DNA from: an uncultured Bacteroidota bacterium
GTDB taxonomy: Bacteria; Bacteroidota; Bacteroidia; Bacteroidales; P3
Assembly: GCA_902800395.1 (NCBI GenBank)
Contig: CADCEC010000001.1
Location: forward strand, 124,001 to 188,000
DNA length: 64,000 nucleotides
Reading direction: 5' to 3'
Shown: positions 32,038 to 40,619 of the stretch, in pieces
Layout: every line of letters starts with the position of its first letter
Numbering within the stretch: position 1 is the stretch's first letter
Translations under genes and position numbers: made by a program
The notes under the pieces: model-generated
Databases searched by the model: none
Told to the model about the DNA's origin: nothing
What the model saw: the letters and a program-made list of their open reading frames with translations, nothing else

Positions 32038-33312
32038 ATGTTACAGTTACAGTATATCAAAGAGCATACCGATGAGATTATCGCTCGATTGAAAATCAAG
32101 AATGTGCAGAATGTGGAGGAGCGCATTGCCGAGATTCTGAAACTCGACGAGCAGCGCCGCGCCCTGCAGGTGAAGGCTGACGGCGTGAAAGCCGAGCAGA
32201 ACAAGATAGCCAAGGAGATTGGCATGCTGATGAAGCAGGGAAAGAAGGAAGAGGCTGAGCAGGCCAAAACCCGCACTGCACAGCTGAAGGGCGAGGAGAA
32301 AGCCCTCGCCGAGGAGCAGGCTTCCACCGAGAAAACTCTCAACGAGAAGCTAATCTCGCTGCCTAACGCACCGCATATCACTGTTCCTATGGGCAAGAGT
32401 GAGGCCGACAACGTGGTGGTGGCTGAGTATGGCGTAAAACCGAACCTGCCTGCCGATGCACTGCCCCATTGGGATCTCTGCGCCAAATATGACATCATTG
32501 ACTTTGAGCTCGGCAACAAGGTTACTGGTGCCGGTTTCCCTTTCTATAAAGGTAAAGGTGCTCGTCTACAGCGTGCCCTCATCAATTTCTTCCTCAACGA
32601 GGCTGCCGATGCTGGCTTTGTGGAAATCCAGCCGCCGCTGATGGTCAACGAGGCTTCGGGTCTTGGCACCGGCCAACTGCCCGACAAGGAAGGTCAGATG
32701 TACGCCATTCCGTTGGATGGTTTTTATATGATTCCTACCGCCGAGGTGCCTATCACTAATATCTTCCGGGGCGAGGTTGTCGACCAGAAGCAGTTCCCCA
32801 TCAAGCGTGTAGGCTACAGCGAGTGCTTCCGCCGCGAGGCTGGCAGCTACGGCAAGGACGTCCGTGGATTGAATCGCCTGCATGAGTTCTCGAAGGTGGA
32901 GATTGTTGTTATTGAACACCCCGACCGTAGTTATGACATGCTGGAGGAGATGAAGAAGCATGTCGGTGGCCTGCTCGATAAGCTGGGGCTGCCGTACCAT
33001 ATCCTCAAACTCTGCGGTGGCGACATCAGCTTCACTTCCGCTATGACCTTCGACTTTGAGGTGTGGAGCGCTGCGCAGAAGCGCTGGCTCGAGGTGAGCT
33101 CGGTGAGTAACTTCGAGACCTTCCAGGCCAATCGTATGAAACTCCGCTTCAAGGACGAGAACGGCAAAATGCAGCTCTGCCACACACTCAACGGTTCGGC
33201 CCTAGCCCTGCCGCGCATCGTCGCCGCCCTGCTGGAGAACAATCAAACTCCCGACGGAATCGTGATGCCCGAGTGTTTGCAACCTTATCTAGGTTTCGAT
33301 AAGATAAGTTAA
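32038..33312 (+). CDS. serS: seryl-tRNA synthetase
   Basis: ATG 32038 gives 424 residues starting MLQLQYIKEHTDEIIARLKI. The N-terminal coiled-coil tRNA-binding arm (about 30-110) is followed by the class II catalytic core. Motif 2 is FRREAGSYGKDVRGLNRLHEFSKVE, and SSVSNFETFQANRMKLRF and NGSALALPRIVAALLE form the end of the active site. It charges tRNA-Ser with serine. A frame upstream would add MNGIGAGDSAVFKIKK, which is not conserved. The tRNA-Ser gene and a small lipoprotein gene lie just upstream. Confidence 0.96.
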   Translation: MLQLQYIKEHTDEIIARLKIKNVQNVEERIAEILKLDEQRRALQVKADGVKAEQNKIAKEIGMLMKQGKKEEAEQAKTRTAQLKGEEKALAEEQASTEKTLNEKLISLPNAPHITVPMGKSEADNVVVAEYGVKPNLPADALPHWDLCAKYDIIDFELGNKVTGAGFPFYKGKGARLQRALINFFLNEAADAGFVEIQPPLMVNEASGLGTGQLPDKEGQMYAIPLDGFYMIPTAEVPITNIFRGEVVDQKQFPIKRVGYSECFRREAGSYGKDVRGLNRLHEFSKVEIVVIEHPDRSYDMLEEMKKHVGGLLDKLGLPYHILKLCGGDISFTSAMTFDFEVWSAAQKRWLEVSSVSNFETFQANRMKLRFKDENGKMQLCHTLNGSALALPRIVAALLENNQTPDGIVMPECLQPYLGFDKIS

Positions 33313-33347
33313 AAGAAATCCCCGCCAGTCGGCGGGGATTTCTTTTT
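33311..33347. terminator. bidirectional terminator after serS
   Basis: A 15-bp stem (core ATCCCCGCC/GGCGGGGAT, loop AGTC) with A-run and T-run ends lies between serS and the convergent outer-membrane protein gene. Confidence 0.9.
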
Positions 33348-33364
33348 AACCTTGTCTTCTGTTA

Positions 33365-34093
33365 TTAGAAGTGGAATCCAATGCGGAGCATGAGGCTGCC
33401 GACGGAGCGGCGCTGACGGCCACCGGCATCCTGTTGGGCGGCGGCGGCGGGGACATCTTCGCGGGTGCCCGAGGTGTAGTCGATGTTGTGGGTACCGAGA
33501 CCGTAGTAGTGGAGGCCAACACTGACATGTTCGCCGAAGAATGCGCCGACACCTAGTTGCCAGGCAAAGGCGAAGGTGGATTTGTAGGCGAGCTTGATGT
33601 TGTCGCTGGAACCCTCGGAGGTGATCCAGAAGAAGTCGGTGCCGATACCGAACTCGCCGAAGAGCGAGATGTCGTTCCAGGGCATCTCATCGTAGATGTA
33701 GGTTACACCGACCAAGAGGGGGATGTTGAAGTAGGTGGGTGAACTCATGTAAGCGTCGCTGTATTTCTCGCTCCATTTGCTGGAGATGGTGTTCCAGAGG
33801 AAGTCGACGTTGGCGTAGGGGGCCACAAGGCCGACACCCACGTCAAAGCGGTAGCTGGCACGATAACCGAATCCGAAGCCCAGTGTGGCGTCTTTACCAA
33901 TCTGTTCATAAGTCAGAGGTACGCCGGTGTTGTAGGCGGCAATCAGAACAGGACCGTCGCTGGCGGAGGAAGCAAAATCGCCGGTGGGAATGTTGCCGTT
34001 GATGTAAACCGACTGGCGGAGCTGGGCATTGGCAATGGTGCCCATGCCGATAAACAGGGCTCCGAGGCAGAGAACTTTTACTATTTTCTTCAT
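33365..34093 (-). CDS. outer-membrane beta-barrel protein
   Basis: The 242-residue product has a signal peptide (MKKIVKVLCLGALFIGMGTIANAQ). Amphipathic strands such as GFGFGYRASYRFDVGVGLVAPY and SVGLHYYGLGTHNIDY, and a C-terminal LMLRIGFHF, are typical of outer-membrane barrels. A short low-complexity loop (AAAAQQDAGGRQRR) precedes the last strand. The function is unknown. It is the last gene before the bidirectional terminator shared with serS. Confidence 0.7.
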   Translation of the reverse strand: MKKIVKVLCLGALFIGMGTIANAQLRQSVYINGNIPTGDFASSASDGPVLIAAYNTGVPLTYEQIGKDATLGFGFGYRASYRFDVGVGLVAPYANVDFLWNTISSKWSEKYSDAYMSSPTYFNIPLLVGVTYIYDEMPWNDISLFGEFGIGTDFFWITSEGSSDNIKLAYKSTFAFAWQLGVGAFFGEHVSVGLHYYGLGTHNIDYTSGTREDVPAAAAQQDAGGRQRRSVGSLMLRIGFHF

Positions 34094-34111
34094 GATTTTT
34101 ATGTATTTTAA

Positions 34112-34771
34112 TTATTTGTCCGTTTTTTTCTTCCGACCACGCTTCTTAGGCTCTGGCTTAACCATTTCCTCTTCGGGGATGGTGGCGTCAAGAGGAGGAT
34201 TCTCGGCCTCGAAGTATTCCTCCTCGATGCCGCGGATATCCTCGTCGGTAGGCTCGAAGTCGTCGTCGTTGGATTCCTCGTCGTCTTCTCCGATTTTTTC
34301 GTAACTGTCGAGTTCCTCAGCATCGTCGTCGCCGAAGGCGGCACGAATCTCCTCTTTGTTGATGCCTAGAGTGAGCTTTTTCTTGCGTTTCTCGTCTTCT
34401 TCGAGGTTGGTTTCAAAGTCGCCGTGGCGCAGGACGCGTTCCTTATGGGTAGGGTCAATCTCCTCTTTTTCGAGGGCTTCGCTGATGGGAGCGAATTCGT
34501 CTTCCTTGCCGCTGTCGTCATCATCGTCGAAGAGTGCTTTTTCGAGATCCTCGCCAAGGGTGTCGATGACTACCTCGAATTTGACCATATAATTGGTCTC
34601 AGGGGTATCGAAGGGGACGACAAAAATCACATCGCCATTGGGCTTGGTAAAGCGTTGCAAATGGTCGTTGTAACCGTCAGGATATGCTTCTTTGAACTTT
34701 TCCTTGAGTTCGTCGGAAAGGTTTTTGTAGCTGACTATCAAGTTGTTTTTTCGTTTTTTGGTAGTTGCCAT
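34112..34771 (-). CDS. acidic conserved protein, often labelled DNA primase in Bacteroidales
   Basis: ATG 34771 gives 219 residues starting MATTKKRKNNLIVSYKNLSD. The N-terminal 75 residues are conserved (HLQRFTKPNGDVIFVVPFDT). The remainder is very rich in Asp and Glu, with a basic end KKRGRKKKTDK. I recall similar Bacteroidales proteins carrying the label DNA primase, but none of the primase motifs are visible here, so I would not use that name. The acidic tract and AT-hook-like tail suggest a nucleic-acid or histone-like partner. The parE gene lies 55 nt upstream on the same strand. Confidence 0.6.
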   Translation of the reverse strand: MATTKKRKNNLIVSYKNLSDELKEKFKEAYPDGYNDHLQRFTKPNGDVIFVVPFDTPETNYMVKFEVVIDTLGEDLEKALFDDDDDSGKEDEFAPISEALEKEEIDPTHKERVLRHGDFETNLEEDEKRKKKLTLGINKEEIRAAFGDDDAEELDSYEKIGEDDEESNDDDFEPTDEDIRGIEEEYFEAENPPLDATIPEEEMVKPEPKKRGRKKKTDK

Positions 34772-34826
34772 AGTCGTTGGAATTTGATGCAATATTAGTA
34801 ATAAAATATAATATAGCCAAATTTTT

Positions 34827-36722
34827 TTATGCTACTACAATAGATTCATCGTCTTCTACGCGTAGATTGCTCATAATGAACTCGCGACGTTCGAGGGTGT
34901 TTTCTCCCATATAGAATGAGAGGACGCTTTTGGTGTCAAAGTCTTTGTGGAGAAGCACAGGGTCGAGACGCATGTCTTTGCCGATGAAGTTCTTGAATTC
35001 TTCGGGGCTGATTTCACCAAGACCTTTGAATCGGGTGATTTCGGCTTTTGGGGTGTCGTGAATAGCGGCAATGCGCTCTTCGTCGGTGTAGCAGTAGGTG
35101 GTCTTCTGCTTGTTGCGCACGCGGAAGAGGGGGGTCTGGAGGATGTAGACATGTCCCGTCTGGATAAGTTCGGGGTAGAATCGGAGGAAGAAAGTGAGGA
35201 GTAGCAGACGGATATGCATGCCGTCGACATCGGCATCGGTGGCGATGACAACGTTGTTGTAGCGCAGATTCTCGATGCCGTCGTCAATGTCAAGGGCGTT
35301 GTGGAGGAGGTTCAGTTCCTCGTTTTTGTAGACATCTACTTTGCTAATGCTGTAGGTATTCTTGGGTTTTCCTCGGAGGGAGAAGACGGCTTGGGTGTCG
35401 ACGTCGCGGCTCTTGGTGATGGAACCGGAGGCCGAGTCGCCCTCGGTAATGAAAATGGTGCTCTCGAGGCGACGGTCATGGTTGGTATTGTAGTGCACGT
35501 GACAATCGCGGAGCTTGCGGTTATTGAGGCTGGCTTTTTTACCGGCCTCACGGGCCACTTTCTTGATGCCGGCGATATCCTTTCGTTCCTTCTCATTGGC
35601 ATTGATTTTCTGGAGCAAGGCATCGGCGGTCTCGGCGTGCATGTGGAGATAGTTGTCGAGGTTGCTGCGCAGGATGTCAAGGATATAGGTCTTGAGCAGT
35701 GGGCTGTCATAGTTTCCGTCTTTGTCGGGCGGAGCCATGTGGGTGGAGCCCAGTTTGGTCTTGGTCTGGGCCTCGAACACAGGCTCTTGGATACGAACGC
35801 AGAGGGCGCAGACGAGGCCTCCACGGATGACCTCGGGGGAGTAGTCTTTCTTGATGAAGTCCTTCACCACGCGGGCGTAAGCCTCGCGGAAAGCGCTTTG
35901 GTGGGTGCCACCCTCAGTGGTATGTTGGCCATTGACGAAAGAGTAGTAATAGTCGTTGGATTGACCGTTGATATGGGTGAAAGCGGCCTCAAAGTCGCCC
36001 TCCTTGATGTGAATGATAGGATAAAGGGGGTCGCTCTGGAGGTTGTTCTCCAGTAGGTCGAGGAGGCCGTTCTTGGAATAGTAGCGTTTGTCATTGTAGT
36101 ACATTGTCAGGCCTCGGTTGAGGTAGCAGTAGTTCCAGATGCGGCGTTCGACATATTCGCTGATGAAGTGGTAATTGCCGAAGAGCTTGCTGTCGGGAAT
36201 GAATTCCACCAGCGTGCCAGTTTCGGCGACGGCGCTGTCAATTGCGATGACGCCAGTGTCATCGGTGACTTTGCCTTCGGAAAATTCGGCGATACGGGTT
36301 TTACCGTCACGGATGGACTGCACTCGGAACCAACTGCTCAAAGCATTGACGGCCTTGGTACCCACGCCGTTCAAACCTACCGATTTTTGGAAGACCTTGC
36401 TATCATATTTAGCGCCAGTGTTCAGTTTGCTGACAGCGTCGACCATCTTGAGCAGCGGGATGCCGCGACCGTAGTCGCGGATGGAGACCTTGCGCTCGGC
36501 GAAGTTGATTTTTACTTCAATTTTTTTGCCGAACCCAGAGGTGTATTCGTCGATGGCGTTATCGATGACCTCCTTGATGAGGACGTAGATGCCGTCGTCG
36601 TGAGAGGAGCCGTCGCCCAGTTTGCCGATGTACATGCCGGGACGGAGGCGTATATGTTCCATGTCCTCGAGGTGGACGATGGAGTCGTCGTTGTATTCGA
36701 TAGGGGATAGGAGGTCTTCCAT
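34827..36722 (-). CDS. parE: DNA topoisomerase IV subunit B (ParE)
   Basis: ATG 36722 gives 631 residues starting [20 protein letters not shown]. The GHKL ATPase has [31 protein letters not shown] and [14 protein letters not shown]. The TOPRIM part has [23 protein letters not shown] and [10 protein letters not shown]. It is the ATPase and Mg-binding subunit that unlinks daughter chromosomes with ParC. The length and the [20 protein letters not shown] variant fit Bacteroidetes ParE better than GyrB. No parC gene follows within the window. The AsmA-like gene ends 26 nt upstream. Confidence 0.93.
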   Translation of the reverse strand: MEDLLSPIEYNDDSIVHLEDMEHIRLRPGMYIGKLGDGSSHDDGIYVLIKEVIDNAIDEYTSGFGKKIEVKINFAERKVSIRDYGRGIPLLKMVDAVSKLNTGAKYDSKVFQKSVGLNGVGTKAVNALSSWFRVQSIRDGKTRIAEFSEGKVTDDTGVIAIDSAVAETGTLVEFIPDSKLFGNYHFISEYVERRIWNYCYLNRGLTMYYNDKRYYSKNGLLDLLENNLQSDPLYPIIHIKEGDFEAAFTHINGQSNDYYYSFVNGQHTTEGGTHQSAFREAYARVVKDFIKKDYSPEVIRGGLVCALCVRIQEPVFEAQTKTKLGSTHMAPPDKDGNYDSPLLKTYILDILRSNLDNYLHMHAETADALLQKINANEKERKDIAGIKKVAREAGKKASLNNRKLRDCHVHYNTNHDRRLESTIFITEGDSASGSITKSRDVDTQAVFSLRGKPKNTYSISKVDVYKNEELNLLHNALDIDDGIENLRYNNVVIATDADVDGMHIRLLLLTFFLRFYPELIQTGHVYILQTPLFRVRNKQKTTYCYTDEERIAAIHDTPKAEITRFKGLGEISPEEFKNFIGKDMRLDPVLLHKDFDTKSVLSFYMGENTLERREFIMSNLRVEDDESIVVA

Positions 36723-36748
36723 GAGTGATAAGTGTTTGGTGTTTAGCT

Positions 36749-38737
36749 TTATTCTTCGTCGAGCTTCATTTCGGATGTGATGGTATAGCCGGTCTTCTCG
36801 CCATCGGTGATGGGCTCGCCGGTGGTAACGGAGAACTGACATTCGCTGACACCCTGTTCGACAAGGTAGCGGCGAACGATATCGTTGCGGAAAGCGTATC
36901 CGCGAGCCACGGTGTCGTTGGCGGGAGCGGGCATGCGTTGTTCAAGGGTGAAGTGGACAAGTGTGTCACTCTTAGCGATGGTGGCGAGGTCGCCGAGGAT
37001 ATGATATTGCTCAGAAGTGAGCCCCCGCTGGTCGGCCTCAATCTCAATGAACTCGAGATTGTCGTTGCCGAAGCCGAAAACATTGCCGAGGGCGCGGAGG
37101 GGCGAGGTGGCCACCTTGACAAGTAGGTTGCCGAGTGTTTTCCACACAATTTTCATGTAGCTGAACTCGGGACTGTCAATATTGCCCTTGACGGGGATAT
37201 CGAAGAGTATCTTGTCGTCCTTGTCTTTGAGGATATAGAGGGCGGTCTTGAGGGGTAGCTTCTGCTGGGGCTCGACGTCTTTGCGGCGACTGCCGACCTG
37301 AGCCTTGTAGATGTCAATCTTGTTCTTGCCGTTGAGAATGCTGCTCTTGATGGTGTTGTGCGAGGTGAGACTGAAGATACCATCCTCGATGGGCTGGCCG
37401 GTATAGTAGACCGACCAAGGGGAGAGTTGCTTCATGTCAAGACCTTTGATGGCGATGAAGAGATCCTGGTGTTCTTTCCAGTGACTGATGTCGCCGGTCC
37501 ATTTCACCAATAGGTGGCCGCCGCCAGGCAGGGTGGCGCGGAGCTTGGCGTTGTTGTTGCCGTTGAGGGAGAGGTCGGTGGCTTCAATATTGAGGTCGGT
37601 TACGGGGAAAGAGAAGAGGTCGGGCAGTGTATGGTCATTGTAGGTGAGGTTGGCGTTGGTGACAGCAAGGCTGTGGAGATTGAGGGTGAGGGGGGCGGAG
37701 GAGTTCTCGGTGTTCTCGGAGTTCTCAGAACTCTCAGAACTCTCGGAGTTTTTTATCAAGCCGTCGATATTGCTGTGGTCGGCCCACTGGTCATAGCGGG
37801 CGGTGAAGCCGTCGAGTTTCAGGCTCTGGATGTCGTAGCTGTTATCGTCGAGGTTGATGTTGTTGACGGCAGCATCAAGGCGTTTCCATCCTGCCAGTGT
37901 GCCGTTCTGGTCTTGCAGGTCTACACCCGTCACCGCCACGGTGCCGCCAATGCGGCTCTTGGTAATCTCGCTAACGTTGCCTTGGGCTTTGAGGTGGATG
38001 TCGACGTTGCCGCCCAGTTTCTGGTAGTTGAGAATGTCGGCGATGATGGGGTCGAGGTTCTTGATGTTGAATTTCTCCAGGTTGACAGCGAGGTCGTAAG
38101 TGCCCTGCTTCTCGTGGTAGTTGCCGTTGATATTCAGGTGGCCGCCTTCGGTGAAAGCGATGTTGAGACCGCCCTCACTGGCTTGATCGCCGCCAAATTC
38201 CAGGTTGGGAACCAGAAGGTTGATGTCGGGCAAGTGCCACTGCTTCTTCTCAGTGAGGTCGTTGTAGTGTATCTGTGCGTGGCTGATGCGGATGTTGTGC
38301 AGCTTGATGACCCACTCGCTCGGCGTGGTGTCCTGCACCTCTTCAGTGGTGTCGGAGGCGAAGTGGTCGAGCATGCTCTGGAAGTTGAAGGTCTCTCCCT
38401 GCTTGAGGACGTTGACGTTAAGTCCGGTGAGGGTAATGTGTTCGAGTTCAACGGTATTTCCAAGGAGTTTGAAGAGGCTGGCTTTAGTGTCGAGGGTGTC
38501 GAAACGGGCGAAGACATCCTTGCCGTTGTCCTCGTAGAGTGTAAGTCCGAGGATGGCTACATGGCCGCTGTAGACGTTGATGGTGACGTCGTCGACATGC
38601 ACCTCGCGACCTACCAGTTCCTTGCCGTGACTGTTGATGTAGCTCTTGGCGATGGGCGATATGAGCAATGTTGCCAATAGGATGATTCCCAGTAGTATGC
38701 CTACCACCCATAGGACTATTTTCCAAGCACGTTTCAT
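36749..38737 (-). CDS. AsmA/DUF748-like envelope protein
   Basis: The 662-residue protein has one N-terminal membrane helix ([21 protein letters not shown]) and a long beta-rich periplasmic part. The pattern [27 protein letters not shown] is typical of AsmA-like/DUF748 proteins, which bridge or transport lipids between membranes. Strand-rich segments such as [19 protein letters not shown] repeat along its length. Around residue 330 is a Ser-Glu-Asn insert encoded by 9-mer repeats also found in dsbD. The C-terminus is charged. It precedes parE on the same strand. Confidence 0.75.
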   Translation of the reverse strand: MKRAWKIVLWVVGILLGIILLATLLISPIAKSYINSHGKELVGREVHVDDVTINVYSGHVAILGLTLYEDNGKDVFARFDTLDTKASLFKLLGNTVELEHITLTGLNVNVLKQGETFNFQSMLDHFASDTTEEVQDTTPSEWVIKLHNIRISHAQIHYNDLTEKKQWHLPDINLLVPNLEFGGDQASEGGLNIAFTEGGHLNINGNYHEKQGTYDLAVNLEKFNIKNLDPIIADILNYQKLGGNVDIHLKAQGNVSEITKSRIGGTVAVTGVDLQDQNGTLAGWKRLDAAVNNINLDDNSYDIQSLKLDGFTARYDQWADHSNIDGLIKNSESSESSENSENTENSSAPLTLNLHSLAVTNANLTYNDHTLPDLFSFPVTDLNIEATDLSLNGNNNAKLRATLPGGGHLLVKWTGDISHWKEHQDLFIAIKGLDMKQLSPWSVYYTGQPIEDGIFSLTSHNTIKSSILNGKNKIDIYKAQVGSRRKDVEPQQKLPLKTALYILKDKDDKILFDIPVKGNIDSPEFSYMKIVWKTLGNLLVKVATSPLRALGNVFGFGNDNLEFIEIEADQRGLTSEQYHILGDLATIAKSDTLVHFTLEQRMPAPANDTVARGYAFRNDIVRRYLVEQGVSECQFSVTTGEPITDGEKTGYTITSEMKLDEE
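37700..37752. repeat. 9-mer Ser-Glu-Asn/Ser coding repeat in AsmA-like gene
   Basis: Units such as TCTGAGAAC and TCCGAGAAC on the coding strand give the peptide [17 protein letters not shown]. The same units occur in dsbD at 25844-25957. Confidence 0.75.
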
Positions 38738-38884
38738 ATATGGTATATATACAATATTACAGACAACGGAGGGTGGTTGTCTTTATTGTGTCGCCTTTGA
38801 CGTTTTTATAAAAAAACTTTATTGTGAGGTTGACACAATATTTTCCGGTTGGTGACGTTAAAGACATATTAAACTGAAAAAAAA

Positions 38885-39319
38885 ATGAGAAAGATAAGTA
38901 CTTGCGTCATGATGTTTGTGGCTGTCGCTATGTTGGCGGTGGCATGCGAAAAGGCCGAAGAACCTATAGTTCCTGAAGCCAAGTTGGTTGGAGCATGGAC
39001 GGCACCACTCTCGTCAACCGATGAGATAATGCACGACCTCGGTGGCAAGAACTTGGTAATAAACCCGAACCATACGGCATCCTTCAGTTATTTGTCGTTC
39101 AAGAACTGGAAAATTGAAGGCGATGTTTTGACGATGACCAACTACACGGGAGAAGGCGTGAACCGTCATGTTGAGGTTCTGCGTTACACCATCAATAATT
39201 ATACCGATACCTCGATGCTTCTCACGGGTAGGTATATCTATGCTGTGGGCGACAGCGTCTACCGTGAGGGCGATTTTAGTGGCTTGTACAAGAGGGATAA
39301 GAGCTATCCGGTACAATAA
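38885..39319 (+). CDS. small lipocalin-like lipoprotein
   Basis: The 144-residue product begins MRKISTCVMMFVAVAMLAVAC, a lipoprotein signal with the cysteine at residue 21. The mature part has KLVGAWTAPLSSTDEIM, a tryptophan-containing first strand like the lipoproteins at 30913 and 31552, and a final GLYKRDKSYPVQ. It is flanked by minus-strand genes on both sides, so it forms its own transcription unit. The 145-nt gap upstream is AT-rich and holds no other gene. Confidence 0.6.
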   Translation: MRKISTCVMMFVAVAMLAVACEKAEEPIVPEAKLVGAWTAPLSSTDEIMHDLGGKNLVINPNHTASFSYLSFKNWKIEGDVLTMTNYTGEGVNRHVEVLRYTINNYTDTSMLLTGRYIYAVGDSVYREGDFSGLYKRDKSYPVQ

Positions 39320-39325
39320 TCTTTT

Positions 39326-39901
39326 TTATTCATAGAAGTGCATCTCCTTGAGGTACTTGTACACCGGTTCGGTGAGCAGGTATCGCACGTCCTTGTGTGC
39401 GGCAATCTGTTGCCGGATGTAGCTGGAGGAGATGTCCATCATCGGCACGTCGACCATGGTCACGCTAGGGTGTGAAGCCAGTGTACAGTGCTCTGTCCCG
39501 GGACGGGGATAGACGAGGAGGCGGTAGTGGTCGAGGAGGTACTCGTAGTTCCGCCAGCGGTGGAAAGAGTCGAGGTTGTCGCTGCCCATGACGAGGCAAA
39601 ATTCGCGGTCGGGGTATTTCTCCTGCAGAGCCGCCAATGTAACAACGGTGTAGCTGGGAATGGGCAGGTGCATCTCGATGTCGCAGACTTTCAGGCGGTA
39701 GTTGTCGTCGATGGCTCGTTGCACCATCTGCAGGCGGTGGTGGTCAGCGAGGAGGGTGATGCGTTCTTTCAGTGGGTTCTGGGGCGAGACAACAAGCCAC
39801 AATTCATCGACACCTTCATGCTGCAACATCGAGTTGGCAATAATCAGATGCCCCACATGTATGGGATTGAACGACCCGAAGAACAGCGCGGTTCTCTTCA
39901 T
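39326..39901 (-). CDS. nadD: nicotinate-nucleotide adenylyltransferase
   Basis: ATG 39901 gives 191 residues starting MKRTALFFGSFNPIHVGHLI. The nucleotidyl transferase signature GSFNPIHVGH is intact. ELWLVVSPQNPLKE, FCLVMGSDNLDSFHRWRNYE and MDISSSYIRQQI are the other NadD motifs. It converts nicotinate mononucleotide to deamido-NAD in NAD synthesis. A longer upstream frame overlaps the next gene and is not conserved. It ends 6 nt from the stop of the convergent lipoprotein gene. Confidence 0.95.
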   Translation of the reverse strand: MKRTALFFGSFNPIHVGHLIIANSMLQHEGVDELWLVVSPQNPLKERITLLADHHRLQMVQRAIDDNYRLKVCDIEMHLPIPSYTVVTLAALQEKYPDREFCLVMGSDNLDSFHRWRNYEYLLDHYRLLVYPRPGTEHCTLASHPSVTMVDVPMMDISSSYIRQQIAAHKDVRYLLTEPVYKYLKEMHFYE

Positions 39902-39920
39902 TACTAACGCATTAAACGCA

Positions 39921-40517
39921 TTAATAATATTTATACGCTGTCTCGATTTTGATGTGGCGGAGTTTCTGGCCTTTGAAGGTGTAGATTTCGGCCACTTCAT
40001 TGGCACCGGAGATGACCTTCAGCACCTGCACGTCGGCGGTGTACGACTTTGGGTATTTCTTGAAGAAGACCTTGAAGACATCATCTTTCGACATGCCCAC
40101 ACGTAGGCCGTTAGCCAACACTACCTCGGAGTCGTTGATGCGGCCGTCAAGGAGCTCTACTTTGCGTGTCCAGATGGAGTAGAAGAGGTCGAGGTAACTG
40201 TCGTCGAGGCGTTTCAGGCGGTTGACACTCACCTCCATGGAGTCGAGGTAGCGGCGGTAGTCGCTCTCGCGGTACCAGTGCAGCTGGTTGTCAGTCATGA
40301 AGTATTCGATAGAGTCCCACTCACCGAAAGGATAGATGACCTGTCTGGCCAGCGAGTAGACGGTCATGGTGTCGGCATATACCTTGATGTCCTTGATTTG
40401 GTATTCGGGACGGCTGAAGTTCATCATGCGCATGGCTTTGGCACGTGAGGCCACCTGCTGAGAGAAGGCTATGGAACTGCACAGCATCAAGGCTGCAAGG
40501 GTCAGTATACGTTTCAT
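39921..40517 (-). CDS. exported protein of unknown function
   Basis: The 198-residue product has a signal peptide (MKRILTLAALMLCSSIAFSQQ). The mature part is charged, with MRMMNFSRPEYQIKDIKVYADT, YDDSYLDLFYSIWTRKVELLDGR-like and GLRVGMSKDDVFKVFFKKYPKSY. The last resembles the short beta-alpha element in BamE/SmpA or DUF4369-type proteins, where a GxxKDEV turn precedes a helix. That likeness is weak. It starts immediately upstream of nadD and may be its operon partner. Confidence 0.6.
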   Translation of the reverse strand: MKRILTLAALMLCSSIAFSQQVASRAKAMRMMNFSRPEYQIKDIKVYADTMTVYSLARQVIYPFGEWDSIEYFMTDNQLHWYRESDYRRYLDSMEVSVNRLKRLDDSYLDLFYSIWTRKVELLDGRINDSEVVLANGLRVGMSKDDVFKVFFKKYPKSYTADVQVLKVISGANEVAEIYTFKGQKLRHIKIETAYKYY

Positions 40518-40539
40518 CTTTTCACAATAAATTTACAAT

Positions 40540-40586
40540 GTAACGCGGGATGCAACGTTTTATTGCATCCCGCGTTACTTTTTTTA
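40540..40586 (+). terminator. 16-bp hairpin with T-run, plus orientation
   Basis: GTAACGCGGGATGCAA pairs perfectly with TTGCATCCCGCGTTAC across a 7-nt loop (40540-40578) and is followed by seven T on the + strand. Both flanking genes are on the minus strand, for which the hairpin has no T-run after it. Confidence 0.7.
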
Positions 40587-40619
40587 TATTATTCTATACC
40601 CTAATAGGATAGAGGTTGT

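Noticed and set aside
34112-34771. DNA primase
   Set aside because: No zinc-finger, TOPRIM or RNA polymerase-like motif is present. The sequence is a small conserved N-terminus with an acidic tail.
37514-38680. 388-codon plus-strand frame opposite the AsmA-like gene
   Set aside because: The composition is typical of an antisense shadow (Val/Glu/Gly-rich), and there is no promoter or family pattern.
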